The notes: a model not told the origin generated them from the sequence alone. Shown: positions 17,159 through 25,453, counted from the stretch's first letter. The stretch is DNA of 64,000 nt from Anaerolineae bacterium (GCA_020849765.1 JADLAY010000009.1:1-64000), one strand, 5' to 3'. Program-made: numbers and translations.

Positions 17159-17875
17159 ATGTCCATCATCTTTGAGGAGCGGGCGTCGGACTCGCCATAT
17201 GTCGAGGCGGTGACGCGCGGCTACACAGCCAGCGCGGGCACCAGCATCCGCCCGGCGGAGAATCACTGGTACATGGTCTTCACGCGCGTGCAGGGCCGAG
17301 TCGAGCCGCGCATCGTCGGGCCGTGGTCGACCTCCGGCGTCGTCTCGTGGGGCTGCGGCGCGGAAGTCCTCTGGATCAGGTTCGCAGCGGGCACCTTCAT
17401 GCCGCATCTGCCGACGCCGCGCTTCCGCGATGGCGAAACGCTGCTGCCGGGCGCGACGAGTCAGTGCTTCTGGCTCAGGAGCGAGACCTGGCAGTTCCCC
17501 GACTACGACAATGTCGAGACGTTCGTCGATTGGCTCGTGCGTGACGACGTGCTGGTCAGCGATCCGCTGGTGAGCGCGGTGCTCGCTGGCAGAATGCCTC
17601 GGTCGCTGGCGCCGCGCACCGTGCGCCATCGCTTTCTGCAGGCGACCGGGCTGACGCAGAGCCACATGCATCAGGTCGCGCGCGCTCAGCAGGCCCAGGC
17701 GCTGCTCGCGCAGGGCACCTCGATCCTGGATACGGTGGTCGCGCTCGACTATTTCGATCAGCCGCACCTGACGCGCTCGCTCAAGCGCTACGTCGGCTAC
17801 ACCCCCGCTCAGATCATCCGCATGAATCAGCCGGATTGCCAAACTGTACAAGACGCCGTCGCTGTACTCGATTAA
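17159..17875 (+). CDS. AraC-family transcriptional regulator
   Basis: The C-terminal 95 residues form a double helix-turn-helix of the AraC/XylS type: PRTVRHRFLQATGLTQSHMH, ARAQQAQALLAQG and the second HTH ILDTVVALDYFDQPHLTRSL, ending in GYTPAQIIR. The N-terminal 140 residues are a sensor domain of the DUF6597 type (WYMVFTRVQGRV, VVSWGCGAEVLWIRF). The start ATG at 17159 follows GAGGGAGA (17145-17152). The effector is unknown. The genes for an SRPBCC protein (17924) and a VOC protein (18432) follow on the same strand and could be its targets or co-transcribed. Confidence 0.9.
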   Translation: MSIIFEERASDSPYVEAVTRGYTASAGTSIRPAENHWYMVFTRVQGRVEPRIVGPWSTSGVVSWGCGAEVLWIRFAAGTFMPHLPTPRFRDGETLLPGATSQCFWLRSETWQFPDYDNVETFVDWLVRDDVLVSDPLVSAVLAGRMPRSLAPRTVRHRFLQATGLTQSHMHQVARAQQAQALLAQGTSILDTVVALDYFDQPHLTRSLKRYVGYTPAQIIRMNQPDCQTVQDAVAVLD

Positions 17876-17923
17876 CCTACAGTTGTTCTAGAGAGCGGTC
17901 ATCCGCAATGAGGAGGAGCACGT

Positions 17924-18409
17924 ATGAGCAGCGAACCTGAGAAGCGCGATCTCGTCATCACCCGTGTCTTCGATGCGCCGGTTGCGCGCGTCTGGCAGGC
18001 CTGGCGCGACCCGCACGACGTCATGTTGTGGTGGGGGCCGGATGGTTTCACGGCGCCGGTTGCCCGGATCGACTTTCGCGAGGGCGGCACGTCGTTCGTC
18101 TGCATGAGTTCGCCCGACTTCGGCGATAACTACAGCACCTGGGACTACACCGAAATCGTGCCGATGGAGCGCATCGCCTACGTCCACAACCTGGTTGATA
18201 AGGACGGCCAAAGGGTCGACCCGGTCGCGATGGGCATGCCGCCGGACTTCCCGCAGGATCAGCTTCAGGTGATCACGTTCAAAGACATGGGCGGTGACAA
18301 GACCGAATTGACCGTCACCGAGCATGGCTGGACGGTCGGCCAGATGATGGAGATGTCGCGCATAGGCATGGAACAATGCCTGAACAAGATGGCGGCCATC
18401 TTCGCGTGA
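17924..18409 (+). CDS. SRPBCC/AHSA1-family protein
   Basis: This 161-residue protein matches the AHSA1 (Aha1 C-terminal-like) branch of the SRPBCC superfamily: it begins RDLVITRVFDAPVARVWQAW, followed by DPHDVMLWWGPDGFTAP, and has TWDYTEIVPMERIAYVH in the middle. Bacterial members bind small hydrophobic ligands and often sit beside ArsR- or AraC-type regulators. GAGGAGCACG precedes the ATG. It lies 48 bases after the AraC gene and 22 before the VOC gene, so one transcript is likely. Biochemical role unknown. Confidence 0.92.
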   Translation: MSSEPEKRDLVITRVFDAPVARVWQAWRDPHDVMLWWGPDGFTAPVARIDFREGGTSFVCMSSPDFGDNYSTWDYTEIVPMERIAYVHNLVDKDGQRVDPVAMGMPPDFPQDQLQVITFKDMGGDKTELTVTEHGWTVGQMMEMSRIGMEQCLNKMAAIFA

Positions 18410-18431
18410 GCATTGTGAAAGGGTGATCAAC

Positions 18432-18824
18432 GTGACCGTGTCCTACATGCGGCTCGAACTGGTGCCGGTGCCGGTTGCGGATGTCGACCGCGCCAAGGCC
18501 TTCTATGCCGAAAAGCTCGGTTTCAACGTCGACCATGACACAAAGGCAAGCGAGACGATGCGCGCCGTCCAACTAACACCGCCGGGGTCAGCCTGCTCAA
18601 TCGTCATCGGCACCGGGCTGGGACCGATCTCGGATATGCAACCTGGCTCGGTCAAGGGCTTGCATCTGGTCGTGCCAGATATCGAGGCGATGCGCACGAT
18701 ACTGATCGAGCGTGGTGTCGACGTGAGCGAGATCGTCGTCTATCCGCGCGAGATCAAGTTCGCCTACTTCAACGATCTCGACGGCAACATGTGGGCGCTG
18801 CAGGAAATCCCGCCCAATCTTTAG
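18432..18824 (+). CDS. VOC/glyoxalase-fold protein
   Basis: The 130-residue protein is a single VOC-fold unit pair of the glyoxalase/bleomycin-resistance superfamily: LELVPVPVADVDRAKAFYAE, KLGFNVDHDTK and the closing FNDLDGNMWALQEIP. Such proteins bind metals or small ligands, but here the first metal-ligand position is not a His, so catalysis is uncertain. The start is probably the GTG at 18432 with AAAGGG (18418-18423) upstream; the frame is open to 18423. It is the last gene of a probable three-gene unit that ends at the palindrome 18853-18885. Confidence 0.88.
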   Translation: MTVSYMRLELVPVPVADVDRAKAFYAEKLGFNVDHDTKASETMRAVQLTPPGSACSIVIGTGLGPISDMQPGSVKGLHLVVPDIEAMRTILIERGVDVSEIVVYPREIKFAYFNDLDGNMWALQEIPPNL

Positions 18825-18852
18825 CACAACATATCAGCGAAATTGAGATGAA

Positions 18853-18885
18853 CGAGAAGGGCGACCCGCCGGGTCGCCCTTCTCG
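18853..18885. terminator. perfect 15-bp palindrome between convergent genes
   Basis: CGAGAAGGGCGACCC-GCC-GGGTCGCCCTTCTCG is a perfect hairpin located between the VOC gene and the convergent NAD(P)HX repair gene. It may act as a bidirectional terminator. Its inner part is identical to the left hairpin at 7965-7990, so it also belongs to the palindrome family. A second family member, GTAGGGACGCGCAATTGCGC, follows at 18904-18931. Confidence 0.7.
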
Positions 18886-18903
18886 CAGTACATGATGGGA
18901 CCT

Positions 18904-18931
18904 GTAGGGACGCGCAATTGCGCGTCCGTCC
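18904..18931. repeat. GTAGGGAC ... GTCCG palindrome
   Basis: GTAGGGAC-GCGCAATTGCGC-GTCCGTCC has a self-complementary core of twelve bases. The frame GTAGGGAC/GTCCG is shared with copies at 42620, 48968 and 56404 whose cores differ. Confidence 0.75.
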
Positions 18932-18933
18932 GG

Positions 18934-20670
18934 TTACGCTGACCGCAGCGCACGGAAGGCCGCCGCCAATGATTCCAGCACATCCCCGGCGCTGACGGCG
19001 CGCGTGCTGCCCAGACGATCCGCCGCCAGGACGCCCGCCATGCCGTGGACGTAGACGCCGCAGGCCGCTGCCTCGAAGGCGGGCATCCCCTGCGCGCGCA
19101 GCCCGACGGTCAGGCCGGCCAGCACGTCGCCGGTGCCCGCGGTCGCCAGGGCGCTCGTCTTGAACGGTGCCACCGCCAGCCGCCCATCCGGCGCGGCGAT
19201 GACGGTGTGCGCGCCCTTGAGCACGACGATGCAGTTCCAGGCTTTGGCTTTCTCCTGCGCCAACGTCCAGCGATCCGCCTGCACGGCTTTCGTCTCGATG
19301 CCGCACAGACGCGCCATCTCGCCCGGATGCGGCGTCAGGATCGTCTCGGCCGGCAGCAGTGTGTGCCAGTCATCCAGCTCGCTGAGCAGATTCAGCCCGT
19401 CAGCATCGATGACAAGCGGCGGCAGCGAATTGGGGTCGTCTTTCTTGTTCGCCTTCTTGCCTTCTGGCTCGGTCTGCGCCGCGCCGAGGAAACCGAGCGC
19501 GCGCGCCGGGTGATGCGACGGATCGCCGCTGGTGAGCAGCCGTTCGAGCAGCTCGCGCGTGGTCGTCTCGCGCCCGACGCCGGGGCCAAACAGCAGCGCC
19601 TCCGCCGGGCGCTCCTTGAGTTCGTCCGCGAGCACCGTCGCCGCGCCGGAGGCGAGCGCGCCGAGATCGCTCGGCAGCATCAGCCACGTCACTTCGAGCA
19701 GCCGACCGGCCAGCACGGCGACGACCCCGCTCGGCGCGCCAACCGAGACCAGCCCGGCGCCGCTCTTGTAAGCTGCCATCGCTGCCATGCCCGGCGCTCC
19801 GCTGTAATTGACCGAGCCTCCGGCGATCAGCGCGCGCCCGTAGGTGCCTTTGTGGCCGTCCGCCGGGCGAGCGGGCAGATGGTCATGGACGTAGGCCGCG
19901 TCGATCAGCATCGTTTGCGCGTCTTTGAGCGGCGGCAGATCGTCGGCGATGCCCAGCGTCGCCACGCGCAGGTCGCCGACCGAGGCCGCACCGGGGAACT
20001 GGAACAGGCCGGTCTTGGCGCCGATGAAGCTGACCGTCTCCTCGGCGGGCAGGGCGTTCGGGTCGATCTCGCCGGTGTCGCAATTGAGGCCGCTGGGGCA
20101 ATCGACCGCCAGGATGTACGGATGGCCCGCGCGCGGAACGTATGGGGCGGTTGGGTCGTAAGTGACACCCTCGGCATCGGGCGCGAAGTTATCCGCCAGG
20201 GCTTTGTTGGCCGCGCGGAAGATTTTGACCGCGTCCGCCCGCAGCGGCGGTGTCGTGCCGATGCCAAAAAGCGCGTCGATCACGAGCGTGGCGCTGGCGA
20301 CGAGCTGCGTCAGCACGCGGTAGCGCGTGTCATCGTCGGCAAAGGCGATGAAGGCGCCGGTGTCCTGCGCGGCTTTGAAGACGTCGTCCTTGCTCGGATC
20401 GCGCTCTTTGACGAGGTAGAAGCGGACGCGGGCACTGCTCTCCTGAGCGATGATGCGCCCGGCGACCAGGCCATCGCCGCCGTTGTTGCCGGGGCCGACG
20501 AGCACTGTGACCTGGGCTTCGGCCGGGTTGGGCAGCCGCTGGAGCACCGCCATCGCCCGCTCGGCGACCGCGCGCCCGGCGCGTTCCATCATCGCCGCGT
20601 ACGAGATGCCGCTGTCGTCGGCCTGTTTTTCGGCGTCGCGCGTCGCATCAACAGATAGGATCTTAATCAT
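18934..20670 (-). CDS. nnr: bifunctional NAD(P)H-hydrate epimerase / ADP-dependent NAD(P)H-hydrate dehydratase
   Basis: The enzyme repairs NAD(P)HX, the damaged hydrated cofactors: the N-terminal YjeF_N domain interconverts R and S forms and the C-terminal ribokinase-like domain dehydrates the S form with ADP. The 578-residue protein starts MIKILSVDATR at 20670; an open frame extends 18 codons further but does not match the family. GPGNNGGDGLVAGRI is at about 59-73 and DALFGIGTTPPL follows. The second domain has HKGTYGRALIAGGSVNYSGA, LTPHPGEMARLCG and the nucleotide-binding GTGDVLAGLTVGLRAQGM. An insert rich in lysine and glutamate (EPEGKKANKKDDPNSLPP) interrupts the C-terminal domain. It is divergent from the TIR-domain gene at 20950, with 279 bases between them. 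Confidence 0.95.
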   Translation of the reverse strand: MIKILSVDATRDAEKQADDSGISYAAMMERAGRAVAERAMAVLQRLPNPAEAQVTVLVGPGNNGGDGLVAGRIIAQESSARVRFYLVKERDPSKDDVFKAAQDTGAFIAFADDDTRYRVLTQLVASATLVIDALFGIGTTPPLRADAVKIFRAANKALADNFAPDAEGVTYDPTAPYVPRAGHPYILAVDCPSGLNCDTGEIDPNALPAEETVSFIGAKTGLFQFPGAASVGDLRVATLGIADDLPPLKDAQTMLIDAAYVHDHLPARPADGHKGTYGRALIAGGSVNYSGAPGMAAMAAYKSGAGLVSVGAPSGVVAVLAGRLLEVTWLMLPSDLGALASGAATVLADELKERPAEALLFGPGVGRETTTRELLERLLTSGDPSHHPARALGFLGAAQTEPEGKKANKKDDPNSLPPLVIDADGLNLLSELDDWHTLLPAETILTPHPGEMARLCGIETKAVQADRWTLAQEKAKAWNCIVVLKGAHTVIAAPDGRLAVAPFKTSALATAGTGDVLAGLTVGLRAQGMPAFEAAACGVYVHGMAGVLAADRLGSTRAVSAGDVLESLAAAFRALRSA

Positions 20671-20797
20671 GGTGAATCGGTTTCGGTTGTTTGACGGTGG
20701 ACGATCGATCCTATTCAACCGCACATGCTCATGCGATGCAAGCGCCAGCTCCCCGGATGTCGCCGGGCGTTTTTACGCTCGTTCGCTCGTAATACGT

Positions 20798-20803
20798 TAT
20801 AAT
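20798..20803 (+). promoter_or_regulatory. candidate -10 box upstream of the TIR-GH17-like gene
   Basis: A consensus TATAAT lies in an AT-rich stretch (20790-20810) about 150 bases before the TIR gene. No good -35 at 16-18 bases spacing was seen, so the assignment is weak. Confidence 0.35.
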
Positions 20804-20949
20804 TTTATGTGAACTAATGGTCCTTCATCCAAGAATGCCCGTCCTTATGCACGTTTGTTGTGCACTTATTCAGTCCTCACTGACTTGTGTCAAACGCATG
20901 GTCGTCGTTCGCTCGCCATCACCTTTCGTGATTGGAGGGTGATCGCGCG

Positions 20950-22368
20950 ATGCCCGCACAAATTCCCCAGGATCACATCTTCATCAGCTACAGCCGCCGC
21001 GACGTGCATACGATGCAGAACGTCGAAAAATGGCTGACTGAGTCCGGCTTCGAAGTCTGGGTCGATCGCAGTGAGATCGAGCCGGGCACACCGCAGTGGC
21101 GCAGCGCTATCTCCGAGGCGCTCGACCACGCCAACTGCGTGGTGGCGATCTTCTCACGCTCGGCCAAAGAGTCGCACTGGGTGCAAGAAGAACTCAGCTA
21201 CGCGCTGACCCGCGGTCTGACGGTCTTCCCGCTGCAGAGTGAGCGCGAAGAAGTCCAGATCTTCGGCTTCGTCGGCACCCAATGGATCGATATCCATGGC
21301 CGGCACTTCGACACGGGCATGCAGCAGTTGTGCGAGACGATCCGCGCGCACATGAAGTCGACCGGGGTCGAAGTCGACGTCAAGCCAACCATCAGCGTCG
21401 ATCCGGCGCGTCGCATCGGCCAACTGCTGGTGCTGCTGGCCTGCCTGCTTGTGATTGGGCTGGCGCTGTGGGATCAGTACATCGGCCCGGCGCTGCCAGG
21501 GTCGCTCTACGTCGGCAATGAGGTCAATCTGCTCGTCGGCAGCCACCGCTGGATCACCTACGATCCGCTCGAATACGACCCCGCCTTCGCGCCGGAGCCA
21601 GACCCGGCCAAGATGGCGACCGAGCTTCAATGGATTCGCAATGCCGGGTTCGATGGCATCATCACCTTCACCATGCGCGGCGCCTTCGCGCAGATCCCGC
21701 AGTTGGCGCACGAGGCAGGCCTGAGCGTGATCGCCGGGGTCTGGGACCCGAAGGATGCCAACGAGATCCGGCTGGCGATTGCGGCCCGTGATTACGTCGA
21801 TGCCTACGCCGTCGGCCACAACGGCCTCGACCGCTACTACGGGATGCGCGAGCTGCAGGACGCCATCCGCCAGATCCGCTACCGCACACATCGGCCGGTC
21901 ACGACGACCGAGAAAGCCGGGCGCTATCTGGTCGACCCGGCGCTGTTCGCGCTGGGTGATTGGGTCTTCCCCGACGTCCACGTCTCGGTGCAGGATGCCA
22001 GCGGCGACGGTTTCCTGGCGGATGCCCTGCGCGACAGCAGCAGCACGGTCGAGACGGCGCGCCTGCTGGCGCAGCAGCCCGCGCTCAATGGGCGCCCGAT
22101 CCTGCTCAAGATGGTCACCTATCCGAGCGGCGGCATCGCCAATGCCTCCGAATTCGAGCAGGCGAGCTACTACGCCGCCATCCTGGACGACCGGCGGTCG
22201 GTGCTGCCGAATCTGCCCAACAATGTCTGGCTGTCCGTCCACAGCGCCTTCGATACCCCCTGGAAACGCGCCTGGCCGTTCTACGATTGGGACCCCTACA
22301 CCGGGCTGCTCAACAACGACGGCAGTCCACGGCCAGCGGTCGAGGCGGTTGTACAGCGGCTGCCGTAG
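20950..22368 (+). CDS. TIR domain - membrane helix - GH17-like domain fusion
   Basis: The 472-residue protein starts at ATG 20950 behind GGAGGGTGAT (20934-20943). Residues 8-135 are a TIR domain: HIFISYSRRD, then GFEVWVDRSEIEPGTPQWR and SHWVQEELSYAL. E81 in WVQEE aligns with the NADase glutamate of SARM1-type TIRs (WVHKE). A membrane helix at about 156-174 (QLLVLLACLLVIGLALW) puts residues 180-472 outside the cell. That part reads as a GH17-like barrel: GFDGIITFTMRG, IPQLAHEAGLSVIAGVWDP, and AYAVGHNGLDR where VGNE-x-L-x-R is expected. ILLKMVTYPSGG stands where the ETGWPS motif is expected. Both catalytic Glu thus appear replaced (N291 and M388). I infer a sensor in which a non-catalytic beta-glucan-binding domain controls a cytoplasmic TIR. 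The GT2 gene follows by 11-17 bases. Confidence 0.85.
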   Translation: MPAQIPQDHIFISYSRRDVHTMQNVEKWLTESGFEVWVDRSEIEPGTPQWRSAISEALDHANCVVAIFSRSAKESHWVQEELSYALTRGLTVFPLQSEREEVQIFGFVGTQWIDIHGRHFDTGMQQLCETIRAHMKSTGVEVDVKPTISVDPARRIGQLLVLLACLLVIGLALWDQYIGPALPGSLYVGNEVNLLVGSHRWITYDPLEYDPAFAPEPDPAKMATELQWIRNAGFDGIITFTMRGAFAQIPQLAHEAGLSVIAGVWDPKDANEIRLAIAARDYVDAYAVGHNGLDRYYGMRELQDAIRQIRYRTHRPVTTTEKAGRYLVDPALFALGDWVFPDVHVSVQDASGDGFLADALRDSSSTVETARLLAQQPALNGRPILLKMVTYPSGGIANASEFEQASYYAAILDDRRSVLPNLPNNVWLSVHSAFDTPWKRAWPFYDWDPYTGLLNNDGSPRPAVEAVVQRLP

Positions 22369-22379
22369 CCCGATTGGAG

Positions 22380-23951
22380 ATGGTTGTGTCGAGCAAGCGT
22401 CCTGAACTTGTCCTGGTGGTGTTCGCGGTCTGGTGGGCGCTCGTCTTCCTGATCATCTGGCCGTGGATTCGCCTGGTCGATACGCAAGATCTGCCGTTGA
22501 CGCTGCTCTCGTACCTGAGCGGCTTGATCTGGTGGGTGATTCTGCTGTGGGCGCTGCATCATCTGGGCTTTCAGCTCGTCGGCCTGTTTGGCAGACACGT
22601 CTCCACACCGCCGCAGGAGCACTATCAGCCGATGGTCGCGATCCTCTACACGACCTGCGACGACTTCAATGCCGAAAGCTGCCGATCGTGCCTGACGCAA
22701 GATTATGAGCACTTCCGCATCGTCATCTGCGACGACAGCGAGACGCCGCATTATAGGGCGCAGGTGGACGCCTTCTGCGCGGTTGCCGGAGATCGCTGCA
22801 CGCTGATCCGCCGTCCGCACAAGACGGGCTTCAAGGCCGGCAACCTGAACTACGCGCTGGAGACGGCGGTCAATGAGGCGTGGGTGCTGCTGGTCGATGC
22901 CGATCAGATCCTGCCGGCGAACTATCTGCGCTCAATGGTCGCTCACATCCCGCCGCAAAACGGCGAGGTTGCCTTCCTGCAGAGCGGCCACCGCATCGCG
23001 CTGGATGACGACAGCAGCATCTTCCAGCAGGTGCTCGCGCCGGAGATCGCGCTCTACTACCTGCGCGACCTGGCCGCCCGGCAAAGCTATGGCTTCGTGC
23101 CTCTGCTCGGCCATGGTGCGCTCGTCCGCCGCAGCGCCTGGGGGACGATTGGCCAGTTCGCCGAGGTCGTCTCCGAAGACTTCGCCTTTTCGCTGCGCGC
23201 CCTGCGCCAGAAGCAGCGCGGCGTCTACGTGCGCGAGGTGATCGCGTTCGAGGCGATGCCGGTCGATTTCGGCGGCTTCGTCATCCGCCTGCGCAAGTTC
23301 GCCGGGGGCACGGCGGAACTCTTCCGCAGGGAGCTGCTGCCGTTCCTGACCAGTAGCGCATCGCTGACCGAAAAGTGGGATTTGTGGCTGCAGCTTCTGT
23401 GGTATCTGCTGATGCCGCTGGTCGTCCTCAATGGCTTCCTGGGCGCCTACGTCACCCACCGCCTGTGGGTGGATCGGATTCCGTATCTGCACCCCGTGCT
23501 GCCGTTTATCTACCTGTGGCTGGTGCTGGTTTTGATGGCGCTCAAGGTGTCCGCATCGCGCGGCTGGTGGACGGCGCTCCGCTTCTACTTCTGGTCGACG
23601 GCCATCTACACCGCGTCGATGCCGGTCGCGGGCATGTCGTTCATTCGCCATCTCGTCCGCCGTCCACACTTCGAGCGCACGCCCAAGAACGGTGACCGCA
23701 CCCGGCTGCTCCGCCGCGACGCCATTCCGATGGTCGCGCTGGGGATCGTCGCGCTCGTCTGCGGCGTGCTCTGGCTGTCACCCTTCAGCCCGGTGCTGTT
23801 GGGCGCGGGCGTCGCCTACGTCTCATTTCCGCTTTACGGCAAACTGTGCACGCGTTCGATCCTGGGTGTCCTGGCGCGGGTGCTCATCTACGTGCCAGGG
23901 CTGATGATGCTGATCGCGCTGGTGACGATGTGGCTGTGGGGCCGCTATTGA
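22380..23951 (+). CDS. processive-type family 2 glycosyltransferase (cellulose-synthase-like)
   Basis: This 523-residue membrane enzyme should polymerise a beta-linked polysaccharide from a nucleotide sugar and export it. Two N-terminal helices (about 12-32 and 42-64) precede the GT-A domain. The catalytic points are VICDDSE (D1), LLVDADQ (the DxD metal site), and VVSEDFAFSLRAL (general base, SED in place of TED). The QxxRW motif of cellulose synthase is replaced by RLRKFAGGTAELF, as in other members of the GT2 group. Five or six C-terminal helices complete the channel. The start may be ATG 22380 or GTG 22386; GGAG at 22376-22379 favours the GTG. It is co-transcribed with the TIR-GH17-like gene. 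GH17-GT2 fusions are known in Proteobacteria, so a beta-1,3-glucan-type product is plausible but unproven. Confidence 0.88.
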   Translation: MVVSSKRPELVLVVFAVWWALVFLIIWPWIRLVDTQDLPLTLLSYLSGLIWWVILLWALHHLGFQLVGLFGRHVSTPPQEHYQPMVAILYTTCDDFNAESCRSCLTQDYEHFRIVICDDSETPHYRAQVDAFCAVAGDRCTLIRRPHKTGFKAGNLNYALETAVNEAWVLLVDADQILPANYLRSMVAHIPPQNGEVAFLQSGHRIALDDDSSIFQQVLAPEIALYYLRDLAARQSYGFVPLLGHGALVRRSAWGTIGQFAEVVSEDFAFSLRALRQKQRGVYVREVIAFEAMPVDFGGFVIRLRKFAGGTAELFRRELLPFLTSSASLTEKWDLWLQLLWYLLMPLVVLNGFLGAYVTHRLWVDRIPYLHPVLPFIYLWLVLVLMALKVSASRGWWTALRFYFWSTAIYTASMPVAGMSFIRHLVRRPHFERTPKNGDRTRLLRRDAIPMVALGIVALVCGVLWLSPFSPVLLGAGVAYVSFPLYGKLCTRSILGVLARVLIYVPGLMMLIALVTMWLWGRY

Positions 23952-23967
23952 TACCGTGAGTTGTGGC

Positions 23968-23995
23968 TTGACATGGGCCACAAAACGGCTAGAAT
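23968..23995 (+). promoter_or_regulatory. sigma-70-like promoter of the marR gene
   Basis: TTGACA (23968-23973) and TAGAAT (23990-23995) have a 16-base spacer. The predicted start of transcription is near 24002, inside the palindrome 23999-24010. Confidence 0.75.
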
Positions 23996-23998
23996 TAG

Positions 23999-24010
23999 TT
24001 AGCATGCTAA
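23999..24010. promoter_or_regulatory. putative MarR operator
   Basis: TTAGCATGCTAA is a perfect 12-bp palindrome that covers the predicted transcription start, just before the ribosome-binding site AAGGA (24019-24023). Many MarR/MhqR-type repressors bind TTAG-N4-CTAA-like sites, so autorepression is likely. Confidence 0.7.
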
Positions 24011-24028
24011 TGATTAGCAAGGAAACGA

Positions 24029-24466
24029 ATGTCATCCGAACCCATCCAGATCGATGATGCGCAGCTCCTGGCGCAGTTCAGCCAGATGTATCGGGGTGCC
24101 GTCGATGCGTTCATGGATCGTGTCGACATGCACCGCGGGCAGGCGCTGGTGTTGTGTACGATCGTCGCGCAGGACGGCATGACGCAGTCGGAGATTGCCG
24201 GTGCGCTGTCCATTCAGGGCGCGACCGTCACCAACATGCTCAAGCGCATGGAAGAGGCGGGCTTGATCGTGCGCCGTCGCGACCTCGATGACAATCGTCT
24301 CGTGCGCGTCTATGTCACAGACGAAGGGCGCCAATTGGAGGTGTCTATCAGCGAGCAGCTGCGCTGCCTGGAGGAGTCGATTCTCAACGGGTTGAGTCCG
24401 GCTGAGCGGGACGTGCTGCGCCGCCTCGTCTGGCGCATGATCGAGAACATGAGCCGTACGGATTAG
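24029..24466 (+). CDS. MarR-family transcriptional regulator
   Basis: The 145-residue protein has the MarR winged-helix layout: an N-terminal dimerisation helix (QLLAQFSQMYRGAVDAFMDR), the HTH in QSEIAGALSIQGATVTNML, and the wing IVRRRDLDDNRLVRVYVTDE. The DxR motif of the wing is present as DDNR. It probably represses itself through the TTAGCATGCTAA site and also the following VOC gene, which lies 96 bases downstream. In Bacillus, MhqR regulates catechol/quinone-detoxifying dioxygenases, so the pair here may respond to phenolic or quinone compounds. That is inference from the neighbourhood. Confidence 0.93.
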   Translation: MSSEPIQIDDAQLLAQFSQMYRGAVDAFMDRVDMHRGQALVLCTIVAQDGMTQSEIAGALSIQGATVTNMLKRMEEAGLIVRRRDLDDNRLVRVYVTDEGRQLEVSISEQLRCLEESILNGLSPAERDVLRRLVWRMIENMSRTD

Positions 24467-24562
24467 TTTCTTTATAGCGCCGATCATGAGCATCCTTACG
24501 ATCGGCACACGAATGATCGTCATGCGAGCGATGATTGACTCACTAGCTACAGGAATCAGACC

Positions 24563-25453
24563 ATGAACATGATGCTACAGCCCGCGGTGAGGGCCGCGGA
24601 AACAATTCATCCGGCGACGCGCCTGGGGCACGTCCATTACACGACCGCCGATCTGGCACGCCAGATCGCGTTCTATCAAGATGTCCTCGGCTTCAAGCTG
24701 CACTGGCGAGAAGGGCAGTCGGCGGGCCTGGGCGCAGGCGGCGATGATCTGCTGCGTTTGACTCAAGTCGATGGCGCGCGGCGCGTCCGTGGCACGACCG
24801 GCCTGTATCACACGGCCTTCCTCGTGCCGACGCGCTGGGAGCTGGCGCAGTTGCTCAAACAGATTGCCGTCACGCGCACGCCGATCCAGGGCATGAGCGA
24901 CCACGGAGTGAGTCACGCCATCTATCTGCCGGATGCAGAAGACAATGGCATTGAGCTGGCCTGGGATTTGCCCAAGGAACGCTGGCCGAAGACGAGCGAG
25001 GAGATGATGCGCAGCAATCGCGGGCTTTCTCCGGAGAATGTGTTCCGCTCGCTTGCCGATAGCGATACACCGTGGGAAGGCCTGGATTCGCGGACGCAGG
25101 TGGGGCACGTGCATCTTCACGTCGCGCATCTTGCCCCGACCGATCATTTCTATCGTGAGGTGCTCGGCTTCGACATTCCGTTTGATATGCCAGGCGCACA
25201 GGCCCTGTTCTTCTCTGCCGGGGGCTACCACCACCACATCGGGACGAACCTGTGGCAGGGAGAAGGCGCACCGACGCCGCCCGCAGATGCTATCGGCCTG
25301 CGCTATTTCACCGTCGTGCTGCCCGACGAAGCCGAACGCCAGCGCGTCGCCGCCCGTGCGCAAGCGGCAGGCATCGCGACCGAGGCGGTTGACGAGGGTC
25401 TCCTGCTGCGCGACCCGGCGGGCAATGGACTCGTCTTGACCACAGAATCCTAG
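24563..25453 (+). CDS. extradiol-dioxygenase-like VOC protein (CatE/YfiE type)
   Basis: The 296-residue protein contains two VOC modules like bacterial catechol-2,3-dioxygenase-type proteins (CatE, MhqE/MhqO group). Module 1 runs from GHVHYTTADLARQIAFYQDV to NGIELAWDLP. Module 2 starts at GHVHLHVAHLAPTDHFYREV. Likely metal-site residues are the His of GHVHLHVAH, the His cluster in GYHHHIGTNLW and a C-terminal acidic residue; the last position reads NGLVL where a Glu ligand is usual in some members. CAGGAA lies 8 bases before the ATG. The adjacent MarR regulator supports a role in aromatic or quinone detoxification. The substrate is unknown. Confidence 0.9.
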   Translation: MNMMLQPAVRAAETIHPATRLGHVHYTTADLARQIAFYQDVLGFKLHWREGQSAGLGAGGDDLLRLTQVDGARRVRGTTGLYHTAFLVPTRWELAQLLKQIAVTRTPIQGMSDHGVSHAIYLPDAEDNGIELAWDLPKERWPKTSEEMMRSNRGLSPENVFRSLADSDTPWEGLDSRTQVGHVHLHVAHLAPTDHFYREVLGFDIPFDMPGAQALFFSAGGYHHHIGTNLWQGEGAPTPPADAIGLRYFTVVLPDEAERQRVAARAQAAGIATEAVDEGLLLRDPAGNGLVLTTES

